This document shows, in pieces, positions 8,623 to 16,809 of a stretch of DNA of 64,000 nt; the first letter of the stretch is position 1, and each line of letters opens with the position of its first letter. The notes beneath the pieces are model-generated. The model made no database searches. It worked only from the letters and a program-made list of their open reading frames with translations, and was not told the DNA's origin. This DNA is from Azospirillum brasilense (lineage in GTDB: Bacteria > Pseudomonadota > Alphaproteobacteria > Azospirillales > Azospirillaceae). A program made the translations under genes and the position numbers. The stretch spans positions 1-64,000 of the forward strand of contig NZ_QLKQ01000034.1 of assembly GCF_003349955.1 (NCBI RefSeq), read 5' to 3'.

Positions 8623-9378
8623 ATGCTGCGCATCACCAACCTCGGGAAGAGCTACGGCAGCGCGCGCGTCCTGAGCGGCATCGATCTCGACGTGCAGGCC
8701 CACGACGTCGTGGCGATCATCGGGCCCAGCGGCTCCGGCAAGAGCACGCTTTTGAAATGCATCAACTTTCTGGAACGCTACGACGAAGGCGAGGTCCGCT
8801 TCGGCGATGAGCTGGTCGGCTACGTCGAGGCCGACGGCCAGCGGCGGCTGGCCACCGAGCGCCAGACCAACCGGCTGCGCGCCGAAATGGGCATGGTCTT
8901 CCAGAACTTCAACCTGTTCCCCCACATGACGACGCTCCAGAACGTCATCGAGGGGCCGATCCAGGTCAAGGGCGTCGCGCGCGACGAGGCGGTCCGCCAC
9001 GCCGAGCAGCTTCTCGCCAAGGTCGGGCTGGCCGACAAGCGCGACGTCCGTCCGACCAAGCTGTCGGGCGGGCAGCAACAGCGCGCCGCGATCGCCCGCG
9101 CCCTGGCCATGCGCCCGCGCCTGATGCTGTTCGACGAGCCGACCTCGGCGCTCGACCCCGAACTGGTCGGCGAGGTGCTGACCGCCATGCGCGAACTCGC
9201 CGCCGAGGGCATGACCATGGTGATCGTCACCCACGAAATGAGCTTCGCGCGCGACGTCGCGAGCCGGGTCGTCTTCATGGAAGGCGGCCGAATCGTCGAA
9301 GAGGGACCACCAGGCAAGATTTTCACCAACCCGGACAACGCGAGGACCCGCGCGTTCCTTGCCCGCGTCCTGCATTGA
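8623..9378 (+). CDS. Polar amino acid ABC transporter ATP-binding protein
   Basis: 251 residues with complete nucleotide-binding motifs: Walker [11 protein letters not shown]-loop [13 protein letters not shown], signature LSGGQQQR, Walker [13 protein letters not shown] and switch His in VIVTHEMSF. The closest functional groups are GlnQ/HisP/ArtP. GGTGGAG precedes the ATG by eight bases. The stop lies 11 bases before the ATG of the binding-protein gene, indicating coupled translation. Confidence 0.93.
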   Translation: MLRITNLGKSYGSARVLSGIDLDVQAHDVVAIIGPSGSGKSTLLKCINFLERYDEGEVRFGDELVGYVEADGQRRLATERQTNRLRAEMGMVFQNFNLFPHMTTLQNVIEGPIQVKGVARDEAVRHAEQLLAKVGLADKRDVRPTKLSGGQQQRAAIARALAMRPRLMLFDEPTSALDPELVGEVLTAMRELAAEGMTMVIVTHEMSFARDVASRVVFMEGGRIVEEGPPGKIFTNPDNARTRAFLARVLH

Positions 9379-9389
9379 AGAGGCTGAAC

Positions 9390-10229
9390 ATGTCCGCATT
9401 CCGCACATTGATCTCGTCGCTGGTGGTTGGCGCCCTGGTGACCTTCGGCGCCGTCAAGGCCCAGGCCGCCGGCGAGGTCGAGAAGATCGTCCGGCAGGGC
9501 GAGCTGAAGATCGGCTATATCCCCTCCCCGCCCGGAACCGCCAAGGACCCCAAGACGGGCGAACTGACCGGCTTCTACGTGGACGCCGCGCGCACCATCG
9601 CCGAGCAGATGGGCGTCCGCCCGGTCTTCATCGAGACGACCTGGGCGAACTTCGTCGCCGGGCTGCAGGCCGGCCAGTTCGACATGTCCATCGGCGCGAC
9701 CTTCGCCACCGTCAAGCGGGCCACCGTCGTCGATTTCACCAAGCCGATCTTCTATCTCGGCAGCGTTGCCGTGGTGAAGAACGACGAGGCGCGCTTCGCC
9801 TCACTGGCCGACATGAACAAGCCGGACGTGCGCATCGCCGTGGTCCAGGGCACGGCCGCCGAGGACTTCGTGCGCCGCACCATCCCCAACGCCAAGATGA
9901 CCTCGCTGGCCGGCGGCAACCTGACCGCGGGCTTCATGGAGGTGGCGGCCGGCCGCGCCGATGCCAGCTTCGAGGATCTGTTCACCGCCACCCGCTTCAC
10001 CGAGCAGCAGCCCGGCGTAAAGATGCTGTTCAACGACCGGCCGGTGAATTTCCTGCCGATCGCCTGGACCGTCCGCAAGGGCAACAGCGAGTTGCAGTCG
10101 GTCCTCAACGTCGGGCTCGACAACCTGCTGACCTCCGGCCAGTGGGACGTGATCGCCGCCAAGTACATCACCGGCGGCCGCTACGTGAACGAGCCCGCCC
10201 TGCGTGAATTCCCCAAGCAGGCTCCCTGA
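9390..10229 (+). CDS. Periplasmic amino acid ABC transporter substrate-binding protein
   Basis: 279 residues from ATG 9390, with GAAGAGG about six bases upstream. A TTG 15 bases earlier overlaps the ATPase stop and is less likely. The N-terminus has a clear signal peptide ending near AQA-AGEVEK, followed by a cluster 3 (SBP_bac_3) fold: GELKIGYIPSPPGT, TGFYVDAARTIAEQMG and a C-terminal ISGQWD-like segment (LTSGQWDVIAAKY). It delivers ligand to the permease/ATPase pair just upstream. The ligand is not readable. Confidence 0.9.
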   Translation: MSAFRTLISSLVVGALVTFGAVKAQAAGEVEKIVRQGELKIGYIPSPPGTAKDPKTGELTGFYVDAARTIAEQMGVRPVFIETTWANFVAGLQAGQFDMSIGATFATVKRATVVDFTKPIFYLGSVAVVKNDEARFASLADMNKPDVRIAVVQGTAAEDFVRRTIPNAKMTSLAGGNLTAGFMEVAAGRADASFEDLFTATRFTEQQPGVKMLFNDRPVNFLPIAWTVRKGNSELQSVLNVGLDNLLTSGQWDVIAAKYITGGRYVNEPALREFPKQAP

Positions 10230-10300
10230 TCGCCGGCCAGCCGCCCGACCCGATCCACAAGCGGTTGCCCTGAAAACCCCCGAAGAGGACATCTGCGTCC

Positions 10301-11371
10301 ATGCCGCATTACCCGAGCTGGCAGGATACCCTGGCCGGCAAAACCTGGCGCACGACCCACTTTCCCCGCATCAAGGCGGACATGCCGACCTTCCTCGGCG
10401 TCCCCTACGCCATTCGGGACGAGGATCTGGCCGGCGCCGACGCCGTCATCATCGGCGCGCCCTTCGCCGCCGGCTGGGGAACCAAGTACAGCGGCGTCGA
10501 CAAGGCCGAATGGCTGGCCGCCACCGTCCGCGTCCGCCAGCAGTCGATCCGCTACCGCGGCGGCTACGTGCAGGACTTCGACCTCGACATCTTCGAGCAT
10601 CTGAAGGTCGTCGATTACGGCGACGTCGACATCCCCCTCGAAGCCAGCTACGAGGGCACGGTCGAACGCATCCTGGAAGCCCAGGAGGGCGTCGAGCGCA
10701 AGGTCAAGGCGGCGCTGGCCGCCGGCGCCGTGCCGATCGTCATCGGCCAGAACTCCCCCTGCGCCTCCTACGCGATCGGCCGGCCGGTGGCCGAGCATGT
10801 GAAGGGGCCGGTGGGCATGATCAGCCTCGACACCCATTGGGATTGCTGGCCCTACGACTGGGCCACCATGAACGACCACGTCGCCGGCTCGACCAACTGG
10901 AAGGACAAGCTGTTCCGCGACTGTCCCAGCTACGCCATCCGCAACCTCGTCGAGATCGGTGAGCGCGGCATGCTGGAGAATCCGGAGATCGTCCGCCACT
11001 ATCTGCGCAACGGCGCCTGCTTCATGCCGATGTGGAAGATCCGGACGGAGCTGGGCATCCAGGGCGTGATCGACAATTTGCGCCACGCCTACGACGGCAC
11101 CGCCGGCGTCTACGCCCATTTCGACATGGACGTTCTGGGCGGCGCCGGCCCGACCGAGGGCGACATCCTGGGCGAACTGGCCGAACCGATCGGCATGACC
11201 GATTACGAGGCGATCCGCATCGCGCACGAGGTCGGCAAGCGCGGCTGCGACGGGCTGTCCTTCCTGTGCATCCCACCTGGGTCGGCGATCATGTACCGGG
11301 TCATCGTCTACGCGGTTACCTACTTCCTCGCGGGCCTCGCCATGCGCAAGGCCGGCCAGACCGGAACCTGA
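10301..11371 (+). CDS. Ureohydrolase (arginase/agmatinase) superfamily protein with degenerate metal site
   Basis: 356 residues, close to arginase/agmatinase length. The order of family motifs is intact: IGAPFAAG near the start, VVDYGDV, then VPIVIGQNSP where the family has GGDHS, SLDTHWDC (family DAHxD), HFDMDVL (family SFDxD) and a final AEPIGMT. Thus the first metal-binding His is replaced, while Asp-x-His-x-Asp and Asp-x-Asp are kept. In arginase that His belongs to the Mn-A site, so the protein may bind one metal, use another metal, or have changed chemistry. AGAGGAC precedes the ATG. The neighbours (amino acid ABC transporter, M20 amidohydrolase) suggest hydrolysis of a guanidino or ureido compound. 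Confidence 0.75.
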   Translation: MPHYPSWQDTLAGKTWRTTHFPRIKADMPTFLGVPYAIRDEDLAGADAVIIGAPFAAGWGTKYSGVDKAEWLAATVRVRQQSIRYRGGYVQDFDLDIFEHLKVVDYGDVDIPLEASYEGTVERILEAQEGVERKVKAALAAGAVPIVIGQNSPCASYAIGRPVAEHVKGPVGMISLDTHWDCWPYDWATMNDHVAGSTNWKDKLFRDCPSYAIRNLVEIGERGMLENPEIVRHYLRNGACFMPMWKIRTELGIQGVIDNLRHAYDGTAGVYAHFDMDVLGGAGPTEGDILGELAEPIGMTDYEAIRIAHEVGKRGCDGLSFLCIPPGSAIMYRVIVYAVTYFLAGLAMRKAGQTGT

Positions 11372-11506
11372 CGAAACCGGCGGTGGGGAGCGGCGCCGGT
11401 GCCCCGGTGCCTGAACGCTCCCCGCCCCTTCTCCACCGTTTTCCCTCTTCCGAACTTTGTGAAGCGTCCCGTCCGTCGGCGGCGGAGGCGCTGGGAATAC
11501 CGATCG

Positions 11507-12700
11507 ATGCTCAACGTCAATGGCGACGCCGTTCTGGCGACCCTGCGGACCCTGGCGGGATTCGGCGCGGTGGGGTCCGGCGTCTGCCGACCCGCGCTCT
11601 CTCCGGCGGACTTGGCGGCCCGCCGCTGGCTGGCCGGCGAAATGGAAAAGATCGGTCTTGGGGCGACCATCGACGCGGTGGGCAACCTGTATGGCGCGGC
11701 CCCCGGCGCCGACCGATCGGTGCTGATCGGTTCCCATTCCGACAGCGTGCCGACCGGCGGCTGGCTGGACGGCACGCTCGGCCTCGCCTACGGGCTGGAG
11801 ATCGCCCGCGCCTGGATGGAGGCCCACCCCGGCGCGCCGGTCGGCATCGACCTGATCGACTTCTCCGACGAGGAGGGCCGCTTCCTGAGCTGTCTGGGCA
11901 GCCGCTCCTTCTGCGGCGACCTCCCTGGTCTGCCGGCCGGATTCGCCGAGGAGGCGACCAGCGCCGGTCTGGACGCCACCCCGCCGATCCGCCTCGATCC
12001 GCAACGGCACCGCGCCTTCTTCGAGGCCCACATCGAGCAGGGGCCGCGGCTGGAGGCCGCCGGACTCCCCATCGGCGTGGTCACCGGGATCTTCGGCATG
12101 CGCCGCTACGCCGTGCGGTTCGACGGCCGCGCCGACCATGCGGGCACCACCCCGATCGCGCTGCGCCGCGACGCCGCCCGCCTGCTTTACCGCTTCGCCG
12201 ACGCCTGCCACCACCGTTTCCGCCAAGCCGGCTCGGCGGACAGCGTGTGGAACCTGGGCAAGGTGTCGCTCCAGCCCGGCGCCGTGAACGTCGTCGTCGA
12301 GCGTGGCGAGCTTCTGCTCGAATTCCGCGACCTCGACCCAGTGGCGCTGGACGACCTGAGCGCCGCGCTGACGATGCTGGTCGGCGAGTTCGACGGCCAG
12401 GAGGGGGTGCGGGTTTCGCTGGAGGAAGCCGGGCGTCTGGCGCCGGTGTCGCTGGACCCCACGCTCCGGAGGTTGGTTGCCGACGCCGCCGATGCCCATG
12501 GCGCCGGGTCGATGCCGTTGCCCAGTGGGGCGATCCACGACGCGATGGTGCTGGCGCAAAGCGTCCCCACCGCCATGCTGTTCGTGCCGAGCATCGGCGG
12601 GCGGAGCCACACGCCGGTGGAGGACACGCGGGCAGACGACATCGTGCTGGGCGCCCATGTGCTCGCGCAGGCCGTTTTCGCCTGCGCCGAGAGCCTGTAA
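11507..12700 (+). CDS. M20-family amidohydrolase (N-carbamoyl-L-amino acid hydrolase / allantoate amidohydrolase type)
   Basis: 397 residues from ATG 11507 (start of MLNVNGDAVLATL). The frame continues upstream, but that part is an Arg-rich run unlike the family. Metal-site motifs of the bimetallic AllC/HyuC group are visible: GSHSDSVPTGG followed by LDGTLG (His and Asp), FSDEEGRF (Glu), HIEQGPRLE (His), DHAGTTPI and the C-terminal His in GRSHTPVED. The family removes carbamoyl groups or ureido nitrogen, releasing ammonia and CO2. It follows the ureohydrolase-like gene by 135 bases on the same strand, so it probably acts one step later in the same pathway. Confidence 0.82.
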   Translation: MLNVNGDAVLATLRTLAGFGAVGSGVCRPALSPADLAARRWLAGEMEKIGLGATIDAVGNLYGAAPGADRSVLIGSHSDSVPTGGWLDGTLGLAYGLEIARAWMEAHPGAPVGIDLIDFSDEEGRFLSCLGSRSFCGDLPGLPAGFAEEATSAGLDATPPIRLDPQRHRAFFEAHIEQGPRLEAAGLPIGVVTGIFGMRRYAVRFDGRADHAGTTPIALRRDAARLLYRFADACHHRFRQAGSADSVWNLGKVSLQPGAVNVVVERGELLLEFRDLDPVALDDLSAALTMLVGEFDGQEGVRVSLEEAGRLAPVSLDPTLRRLVADAADAHGAGSMPLPSGAIHDAMVLAQSVPTAMLFVPSIGGRSHTPVEDTRADDIVLGAHVLAQAVFACAESL

Positions 12701-12832
12701 ACGGACCCTCCCGGCACCCCATCGCTGTGGCGGAGGTTGGTCCGGGACGATAGGATGACGGCCTTCGAAGACGGCGCCGGAGTGTTTCGGCACGGTTTTC
12801 GGGAAAAACTGCGCGGAGCGTGAAAGTCGAGG

Positions 12833-13411
12833 ATGATGCAGGACAAATTTCTGTCCGAAAATTTTGGCAGACGGCTCCATGAGCTGCGCGTGGCGCGCAA
12901 GATGACCCTGTCGAGCTTGGCGAAAAGCTGCGACTGCTCGGTGGCGCTGCTGTCGAAGATCGAGAAGGGCAAGGCCCGGCCATCGCTCAACACGCTGCAC
13001 AGGATCGCCACGGCGCTCGACACCAACATCGGAAACCTGCTGCCGACCGAGCGGGCCCAGCCGGCGATCATCGTTCGCAACGGGGATCGCCCCATCCTGT
13101 CCGACGGCTTGCTGCGCGGGCGGGACGGTGTGCAGCTCGAAGCGCTGTCCGTGCTCGCCCCAGGCAGCTCCTTCCAGGTGAACATCCATCATGTGGCCGT
13201 CGGGGGACGTTCCGACGGCTGCATCACCCATCCGGGCGAGGAGTTCGTCTATGTGCTGTCGGGTGAGATCGACCTGATCCTGGGCGACGAGACCACCCGG
13301 ATGAGCGCGGGGGATGCCGCGTTCTTCGCGTCCGAGATTCCCCACGGCTACGCCAATCCGGGGACCGTTCCGGCCGCGGTCCTGTGGCTCAACTCTCCGC
13401 CCACCTTCTAG
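12833..13411 (+). CDS. XRE-family regulator with C-terminal cupin domain
   Basis: 192 residues. Residues about 12-66 form an HTH_3 domain (LRVARKMTLSSLAKSCDCSVALLSKIEKGKARPS); residues about 115-190 form a small cupin barrel with HPGEEFVYVLSGEIDLILGD and DAAFFASEIPHGYAN. Regulators of this PuuR-like build control catabolism of small amines and amino acids, the cupin binding the effector. A second ATG lies three bases in. It is last in the ABC/hydrolase series and is the best candidate for the protein binding the inverted repeat at 7858-7878. Confidence 0.85.
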   Translation: MMQDKFLSENFGRRLHELRVARKMTLSSLAKSCDCSVALLSKIEKGKARPSLNTLHRIATALDTNIGNLLPTERAQPAIIVRNGDRPILSDGLLRGRDGVQLEALSVLAPGSSFQVNIHHVAVGGRSDGCITHPGEEFVYVLSGEIDLILGDETTRMSAGDAAFFASEIPHGYANPGTVPAAVLWLNSPPTF

Positions 13412-13908
13412 GATTCCGGTGGGCGGCGCTGCCATGTCCGGCGCTCCCGTGTCCGGCGCGGCCGCTGCGGACAGGCGCGGGAGCAGGGTGCAAACCGCAA
13501 GAATTCGGGGACCCAGGCACAGGCCGCTTTGCAGCCGGGTCCCCGGCTGACCACTGCCATGGGTCGGGCAGCACCCTCCGCATTGACATCTTTTCCGGAC
13601 TGGAAACTGAGCGATCCGCGCGTCTGCCGACGGCTGGCGCGCCGTCGTGATTCCAATCCGCCCTCCGATGCCGCCGCGCCGCTTCGGCTTTGAACGGCGT
13701 CGGACGGCCTGGACTCCGCAAAGCCCAAAGACACTCCCCCTTCGATGCCCGCCTCCGGCGGCTCACCCGTCCGCGACGCGACGGGTTGGTTTCGCACGCG
13801 AATGATCTTGATAATGCCTGATGCATCAGGCATTGTGCGCGTCACCAACCTTTCGGGGCCGGCACAGAACCGGTCCCCTGAACAATGCGGATCGGAGGAA
13901 CGCCCCCT
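13412..13908. other. Intergenic region between XRE-cupin gene and TRAP operon
   Basis: Nearly 500 bases with no convincing gene; frames here lack ribosome sites and family resemblance. The distal end carries the TRAP operon promoter and operator (13786-13834) and GGAGG at 13894-13898. Short GTGTCCGGCGC-type repeats occur near 13435-13460. Confidence 0.6.
13786..13834 (+). promoter_or_regulatory. TRAP operon promoter with perfect 22-bp palindromic operator
   Basis: TTGGTT at 13786-13791 and GATAAT at 13810-13815 are 18 bases apart and read as a sigma-70 promoter. Overlapping the -10 is a perfect palindrome at 13813-13834 whose arm is AATGCCTGATG. It lies about 75 bases before the dctP start. 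The GntR/FCD protein at the end of the operon (18209-18883) is the likely ligand-responsive repressor binding it. Confidence 0.65.
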
Positions 13909-14928
13909 ATGAACGTCGAGAAACTGCCCATCGTCCTGACGGTCGCCGTGGCGGCGCTGTTCGCCGCCGTCCCGGCCACGGCGCAGACCGCGGAGCGCAC
14001 CATGCGCCTCTCGGCCGCCGTCGCTCAGGACCACCCCTTCGCCGCCGGGGTTTCGGCGCTGACCACCTGCGCGGCCGAGAAGTCCGGCGGCAAGATGAAG
14101 ATCCAAAGCTTCTGGAACGCCGCGCTGGGCAGCGACATGCAGGCCGTGCAGCTCGTGCGCGGCGGCTCGCTGGACCTGGTGGTGGCCTCCACCTCGCCAC
14201 TCGCCTCCCTGGTGCCGGCCATGGGCGTCTTCGACCTGCCCTTCCTGTTCGAGAACGAGACGGAGGCCGACCGCATCCTCGACGGCGCCGTCGGCCAGCA
14301 GCTGTCCGAGAAGCTCCAGGGCGTCGGGCTGGTCAATCTCGCCTATTGGGAGAACGGGTTCCGCAACCTCACCAACTCCCGCCGGCCCATCCAGAAATGG
14401 GAGGATCTGGGCGGCACCAAGATCCGCGTGATGCAGAATCCGGTGTTCATGGACACCTTCTCCACGCTGGGCGCCAACGCCGTCCCGATGGCCTTCAGCG
14501 AGCTGTTCACGGCGTTGGAAACCCGCGCGGTCGACGGGCAGGAGAACCCCTACGCCAACATCGAGACCGGCAAGTTCTACGAGGCGCAGAAGTATTTGTC
14601 GGTCACCAACCACGCCTACACGCCGGCGGTGATCCTCTACTCCAAGAAGATCTGGGACGGCCTGTCGTCGGCCGAGCGGGACGTGCTCCAGTCCTGCGCC
14701 GCGGTGGCCCGCACCGAGGAGCGCCGGGTGAACCGCGAGCAGTCGGAGAAGTCGCTGGCCCGCCTGAAGGAGCTCGGCATGCAGGTGAACGAGCTGTCCG
14801 CCGAGGAGCGCAAGCGCATGCTCCAGAAGGTGGCGCCGGTCTACGAGAAGCACGCCGCGGCCATCGGCGCCGAGACGATGACCCTGCTGCAATCCGAACT
14901 CGCCCAGCTCCGCAAGGCCAACCCGTAA
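13909..14928 (+). CDS. dctP: TRAP transporter substrate-binding protein (DctP family)
   Basis: 339 residues from ATG 13909, with GGAGG ten bases upstream at 13894-13898. An ATG 24 bases earlier is not preceded by a site. A signal peptide ends near ATA-QTAERT. The fold is DctP: AVAQDHPFAAGVSAL, a mid-region GGTKIRVMQNPVFMDTFSTLG carrying the conserved Arg that pairs with the ligand carboxylate, and ETRAVDGQENPY. It presents an organic acid to the DctQM permease two genes downstream. The intervening dehydratase gene suggests an acid sugar as ligand. Confidence 0.9.
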   Translation: MNVEKLPIVLTVAVAALFAAVPATAQTAERTMRLSAAVAQDHPFAAGVSALTTCAAEKSGGKMKIQSFWNAALGSDMQAVQLVRGGSLDLVVASTSPLASLVPAMGVFDLPFLFENETEADRILDGAVGQQLSEKLQGVGLVNLAYWENGFRNLTNSRRPIQKWEDLGGTKIRVMQNPVFMDTFSTLGANAVPMAFSELFTALETRAVDGQENPYANIETGKFYEAQKYLSVTNHAYTPAVILYSKKIWDGLSSAERDVLQSCAAVARTEERRVNREQSEKSLARLKELGMQVNELSAEERKRMLQKVAPVYEKHAAAIGAETMTLLQSELAQLRKANP

Positions 14929-15016
14929 CGCACGTTCCGTGACCCGCGGGCGGGCCGCGAGTCCGCCCGTGGGACCGTGCGCCCGCCCGACGCCCGATCT
15001 CCCCGTGGGACCCCCG

Positions 15017-16198
15017 ATGCTCATCAAAAAGATCGACACCTTCGTCCTGAAGACTCCGCTGAACGCGAAGACCTTCTATTCCTCCCAGGCGGCTTTCCCG
15101 GAGCGCAACAGCCTGCTGGTCCGCATCACCACCGACGACGGTCTGGTCGGCTGGGGCGAGGGCGGGCAGTACGGCCCGGCGGAACCGCCGGAAAGCTGCA
15201 TCATCGACGTGCTGGCCCCCCGGCTGATCGGCCGCCGCGCCGACCAGCCGGTGCGGGTGTTCGAGGATCTCTATGCCTTCTGCCGCGACTTCGGCCAGAA
15301 GGGCACCTACATCGAGGCGCTGAGCGCCATCGACATCGCGCTGTGGGACCTGTGGGGCAAGTCGCTGGACCGGCCGGTGCACGCGCTGATGGGCGGCGCC
15401 TTCCGCGACAAGGTCGCGGCCTACGGCACCGGCTGCTACTATCCGGACTATTTCCGCGACACGCCGCGCATGATGGCGGCGCTGGCCGAGGAGGCGCAGC
15501 GCTACCGCGAGGCCGGGCTGCCGGCGATCAAGATCAAGATCGGCCTGCTGCCGATCGCCCAGGACATCGAGCGGGTGGCGCTGGTCCGCGACGTGCTGGG
15601 GCCGGACACCCTGATCATGGTCGACGCCAACCACGCCTACAACACGGCGGGCGCCATCCGGATCGGGCGGGCGCTGGAACGGTTCGACGTCCGCTGGTTC
15701 GAGGAGCCGGTGCCACCGGAGGACCGCCAGGGCTACCGCCGCGTGCGCGATTCCATCGACGTGCCCATCGCGGGCGGCGAGTGCGAATACACCCGTTTCG
15801 GCTTCCGCGAGCTGCTGGCCGAGGGCTGCATCGACATCGCCCAGCCGGACCTGTGCTGCGCCGGCGGCTTCACCGAATGGCAGAAGATCCTGGCGCTGAC
15901 CACCGCCCACGGCGTGATGACCGTCCCGCACATCTGGGGGTCCGGCATCGCGCTCGCCGCCGCGCTCCAGGCGCTGGCGACGGCGCCGCTGGTTCCCTAC
16001 ACGGCGCTCGGCGTGCCGCTGCAGAACGAGCCGATGGTGGAATTCGACCGCACCCACAACCCGCTGCGCGACGACCTGCTGGTCGACAATTTCACGCTGG
16101 TGGACGGGTGCCTCGCCGTGCCCGGCGGGCCGGGGCTGGGTGTGGAGGTCGATCCCGACCAGCTCGCCCGCTACACCGTGCGGTCGCGCAGCGCGTGA
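15017..16198 (+). CDS. Enolase-superfamily acid-sugar dehydratase (mandelate racemase subgroup)
   Basis: 393 residues from ATG 15017 (MLIKKIDTFVLKT); the frame opens earlier but that stretch is not family-like. Catalytic signs of the MR subgroup are present: KIKIG (Lys-x-Lys base), metal ligands in MVDANHAYN, WFEEPVPPED and IAGGECEYT, and the His partner in VPHIWGSGIALAAA. Such enzymes abstract the proton alpha to a carboxylate; dehydration of aldonates or aldarates is the usual outcome. The exact substrate cannot be read. Its place between dctP and dctQM and under a GntR/FCD regulator argues for a sugar acid imported by the same operon. Confidence 0.88.
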   Translation: MLIKKIDTFVLKTPLNAKTFYSSQAAFPERNSLLVRITTDDGLVGWGEGGQYGPAEPPESCIIDVLAPRLIGRRADQPVRVFEDLYAFCRDFGQKGTYIEALSAIDIALWDLWGKSLDRPVHALMGGAFRDKVAAYGTGCYYPDYFRDTPRMMAALAEEAQRYREAGLPAIKIKIGLLPIAQDIERVALVRDVLGPDTLIMVDANHAYNTAGAIRIGRALERFDVRWFEEPVPPEDRQGYRRVRDSIDVPIAGGECEYTRFGFRELLAEGCIDIAQPDLCCAGGFTEWQKILALTTAHGVMTVPHIWGSGIALAAALQALATAPLVPYTALGVPLQNEPMVEFDRTHNPLRDDLLVDNFTLVDGCLAVPGGPGLGVEVDPDQLARYTVRSRSA

Positions 16199-16230
16199 CC
16201 GGGTTGGAGACGTCCCGCCGGAGATCCGTG

Positions 16231-16809
16231 ATGTGGAACGGCACCCTCTTCTTCAGACTCCTCGACGGCATCCTGGTGGTGTGCATCGCCGCGATGCTGG
16301 TCATGGTGTTCGGCAACGTCGTGCTGCGCGCCGTCTTCAACAGCGGCATCGACGTGTCGGAGGAGCTTCCGCGCTTCCTGTTCGTGTGGATGACCTTCAT
16401 CGGCGCCGTGATCGGCTTCCGTGAAGGGGCGCATTTCGGCGTGGATGCCCTGGTCCGCCTGCTGCCGCGCGCCGGCAAAAAGGTCTGCTGGGCGATCAAT
16501 CAGGTCATCATGCTGGTCTGCTGCGTGGTCATCGTCCAGGGCACGTTGCTCCAGCACGATCTGAACGCGACGAACCACGCCCCGGTGACCGGCTTGTCGA
16601 TGATCTGGGTCTTCGGCGTCACCTACCTGACCGGCGGGGTGATCGGGCTGATGTGCATCGTGAACCTCGTCCGGCTGGCGCTCGGCAAGGTCGGCGACGA
16701 CGAGCTGATCCAGGTCGAGGAGGAGGGCATGGGCGAGGTGGACCCGAACCGGCTGAAAGGCCCAGGCCCGCTCGCAAGCCCAAACACGCTGAAGGAAACG
16801 GCGCCATGA
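16231..16809 (+). CDS. dctQ: TRAP transporter small permease (DctQ)
   Basis: 192 residues from ATG 16231, with CGGAG seven bases upstream. Four hydrophobic segments match DctQ topology, with the family signature ISEELPRFLFVWMTFIGA-like segment (SEELPRFLFVWMTFIGAVIG) and a GAHFGVD loop. The tail after about residue 155 is charged and cytoplasmic. It overlaps the large-subunit gene by four bases (ATGA), so the two are made together and form the inner-membrane QM complex that takes ligand from the DctP protein encoded upstream. Confidence 0.92.
   Translation: MWNGTLFFRLLDGILVVCIAAMLVMVFGNVVLRAVFNSGIDVSEELPRFLFVWMTFIGAVIGFREGAHFGVDALVRLLPRAGKKVCWAINQVIMLVCCVVIVQGTLLQHDLNATNHAPVTGLSMIWVFGVTYLTGGVIGLMCIVNLVRLALGKVGDDELIQVEEEGMGEVDPNRLKGPGPLASPNTLKETAP

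Noticed and set aside
10181..13435. 1084-residue minus-strand frame across the ureohydrolase, M20 and XRE genes
   Set aside because: It crosses three well-supported plus-strand genes and has no family features; a GC-rich antisense artefact.
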